From Stictocephala bisonia (Eukaryota > Arthropoda > Insecta > Hemiptera > Membracidae): DNA of 64,000 bases. Below are positions 62,741-64,000 of this stretch, in pieces (within the stretch, counting starts at the first letter, position 1; every line of letters starts with the position of its first letter). The notes under the pieces are model-generated. The model saw nothing but the letters and a program-made list of their open reading frames with translations, did not search any database and was not told the origin of the DNA. The stretch spans positions 124,001 to 188,000 of the forward strand of contig JAQJVL010000568.1 in NCBI GenBank assembly GCA_035578905.1. Reading direction: 5' to 3'. Both the position numbers and the translations under genes were made by a program.

Positions 62741-63410
62741 CCCATAAATCTACGATCGGTGTCTTAATAATTATTAATTAAGACTCTTTAGGGATCCCAT
62801 GTATAAATACATTTATATAAATGCATAGATATTAGTAATAAAACTTACATAAATATCCGTAAATACGTTTATTTTCATACATAAAAAAAATTTTTTCGAT
62901 GAAAGTATCTAACTGTCCCCTAAAATATTTAAGTTTAAAAAAATATTTAAAATAACATATCAAATTGCTATACATTTATAAGGTTTTTAAGTCCGCTATT
63001 AATTACCTTTTTTTAATATTTGAATTCCATTTGGTAATTGAATCCTGCATAAAACTGCACAAGGAACTAATGCAAGAATCAAACACAGTCAACCAAAATT
63101 AATAAACAATGTAAACTGATTTATCTCAATTAACCAAACAAAGTTTGTTACCATTATGTATCAGCTTAAGCGTCAAAATAATGTTGTGTTATTGGTTTAA
63201 GCTCACTGGTGTATTGATATAATCCTATCATACTGCAGGCAGACGAATTGTGCTTACAGTGTTTATCCAAACAGAAAACACTACGCAATTCAACTGGATA
63301 ATATGTTGGACAACTGTATTAATGTTGCTCCACATTACAATCTATAATGGAAATATTAATGCTAATTTAAAACAAATTGTAATCTTGCATAAGTATACAG
63401 GTATTTTTTC

Positions 63411-64000
63411 CTTGTAGTAAATTTTTTCCTTTCTAATTTGATGGTAATTTACTTAAAATATTATTAGTATCATTTTTAAATTTAACCCTACTATAATTTG
63501 TTTAAACGACAAATAATACAATTTTGAATATCTTCCATAAATTGTACTTCAATTGCTAAATACCTTTACGTATTTTAAAATTGCTGCCTTTGATAACGGA
63601 TAAAAGAGTATTTATGAGAAACATGTGTCCAAGAATTAAAATAATAGTTGTCAAAACATTCAAAATAAAGTGTGAACGTATATTTTCAATTTTAATCTTC
63701 AAGTTAATTTTTACAGTTTACATACTAAAAGGTACACCACGTAAATAATAATAAAATAATAATGATAGTTTAATGGTATACTTTAGGACTTAAATAAAGT
63801 CAAAGTTTGATAAATAAAAATTATATATACTCGTATTTTTTGTTACCGTCATATACAAGGTTGGGCAAAAGCCTGGAATATACAGTATTTATAAAATAAA
63901 AAAATAAAAAACACAGAAATAAATGTAATGAAACTTTTTAGTTATGTACATGTCCCTATAGCAAACATTTAGACATATTAAACTTGTTTTTCGCATAGCC
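63411..64000. other. AT-rich sequence beyond the right duplication arm
   Basis: No coding frame or repeat recognised; the arm may end near 63.4 kb. Confidence 0.45.

Larger units (their letters stand above)
59560..63410 (-). repeat. Right arm of the inverted segmental duplication carrying gene copy 2
   Basis: This is the reverse-complement counterpart of 33930-38130. It lacks the LINE insertion found in the left arm. It instead contains a repeat of about 350 bp (62380-62740) that is related in direct orientation to 33530-33900, so the two arms have accumulated separate insertions since duplication. Confidence 0.75.

Noticed and set aside
1..64000. tRNA genes
   Set aside because: I looked for TTCRA-type B boxes with matching acceptor stems (for example near 38479 and 51212) and found no cloverleaf.

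Overview
This is an AT-rich, gene-poor stretch of a eukaryotic nuclear genome, most likely an insect and possibly a hemipteran. The evidence is short (TTAGG)n-like tracts, Penelope-type and jockey/CR1-like retroelement relics, mariner-like and piggyBac-like terminal repeats, long (TA)n microsatellites, AATAAA signals and GT/AG splice-like sites. There are no operons, rRNA genes or convincing tRNA genes. Species cannot be assigned from sequence alone.

Only one protein family looks like a live gene. Two copies lie in opposite orientation, at 36156-36671 (+) and 61088-61603 (-). Each encodes a 171-residue protein with a signal-peptide-like N-terminus, three N-glycosylation sequons and a helical body that I do not recognise with confidence. 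They sit in an inverted duplication with arms of about 4 kb (roughly 33.93-38.13 kb and 59.56-63.41 kb) around a spacer of about 21 kb. The coding part is about 95% identical, with mostly synonymous changes, while most flanks have drifted much further. Both upstream regions keep a pair of GATA-type motifs. A second block of about 155 bp downstream (37853-38005 / 59690-59830) is also unusually conserved.

The rest is repeats. At 3.85-4.37, 27.62-27.93 and 51.36-51.87 kb are arrays of a 36-37 bp minisatellite, often centred on CACGTG, with remnants at 18.28, 22.21, 25.05 and 45.02 kb. At 16.67-17.78 and 23.33-24.45 kb are two arrays of a 59-bp satellite inside a diverged direct segmental duplication (about 16.26-19.65 vs 22.9-27.3 kb). 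At 39.92-44.67 kb is an array of about 30 copies of a 157-bp satellite with a conserved internal dyad, deletion monomers and a near-perfect hairpin at its left edge. A Penelope-like GIY-YIG endonuclease relic (6.43-7.17 kb) shares its terminal sequence with two foldback dimers (11.65-11.84 and 47.45-47.79 kb). Three LINE relics lie at 30.78-31.33, 35.07-35.78 and 58.93-59.20 kb. Other foldback or TIR elements lie at 2.17-2.39, 10.08-11.39, 25.91-26.16, 31.39-31.90 and 55.61-55.82 kb. A compositionally distinct region at 49.0-51.0 kb may be a spliced minus-strand transcription unit, with a weakly similar copy on the plus strand at 8.6-9.7 kb.

The window reads as a repeat-rich, possibly heterochromatic or intergenic neighbourhood around a duplicated secreted-protein gene. 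The most interesting signals are the constrained inverted gene pair with its conserved promoter and 3' block, the CACGTG minisatellite dispersed in both orientations, and the satellite whose dyad survives monomer divergence.
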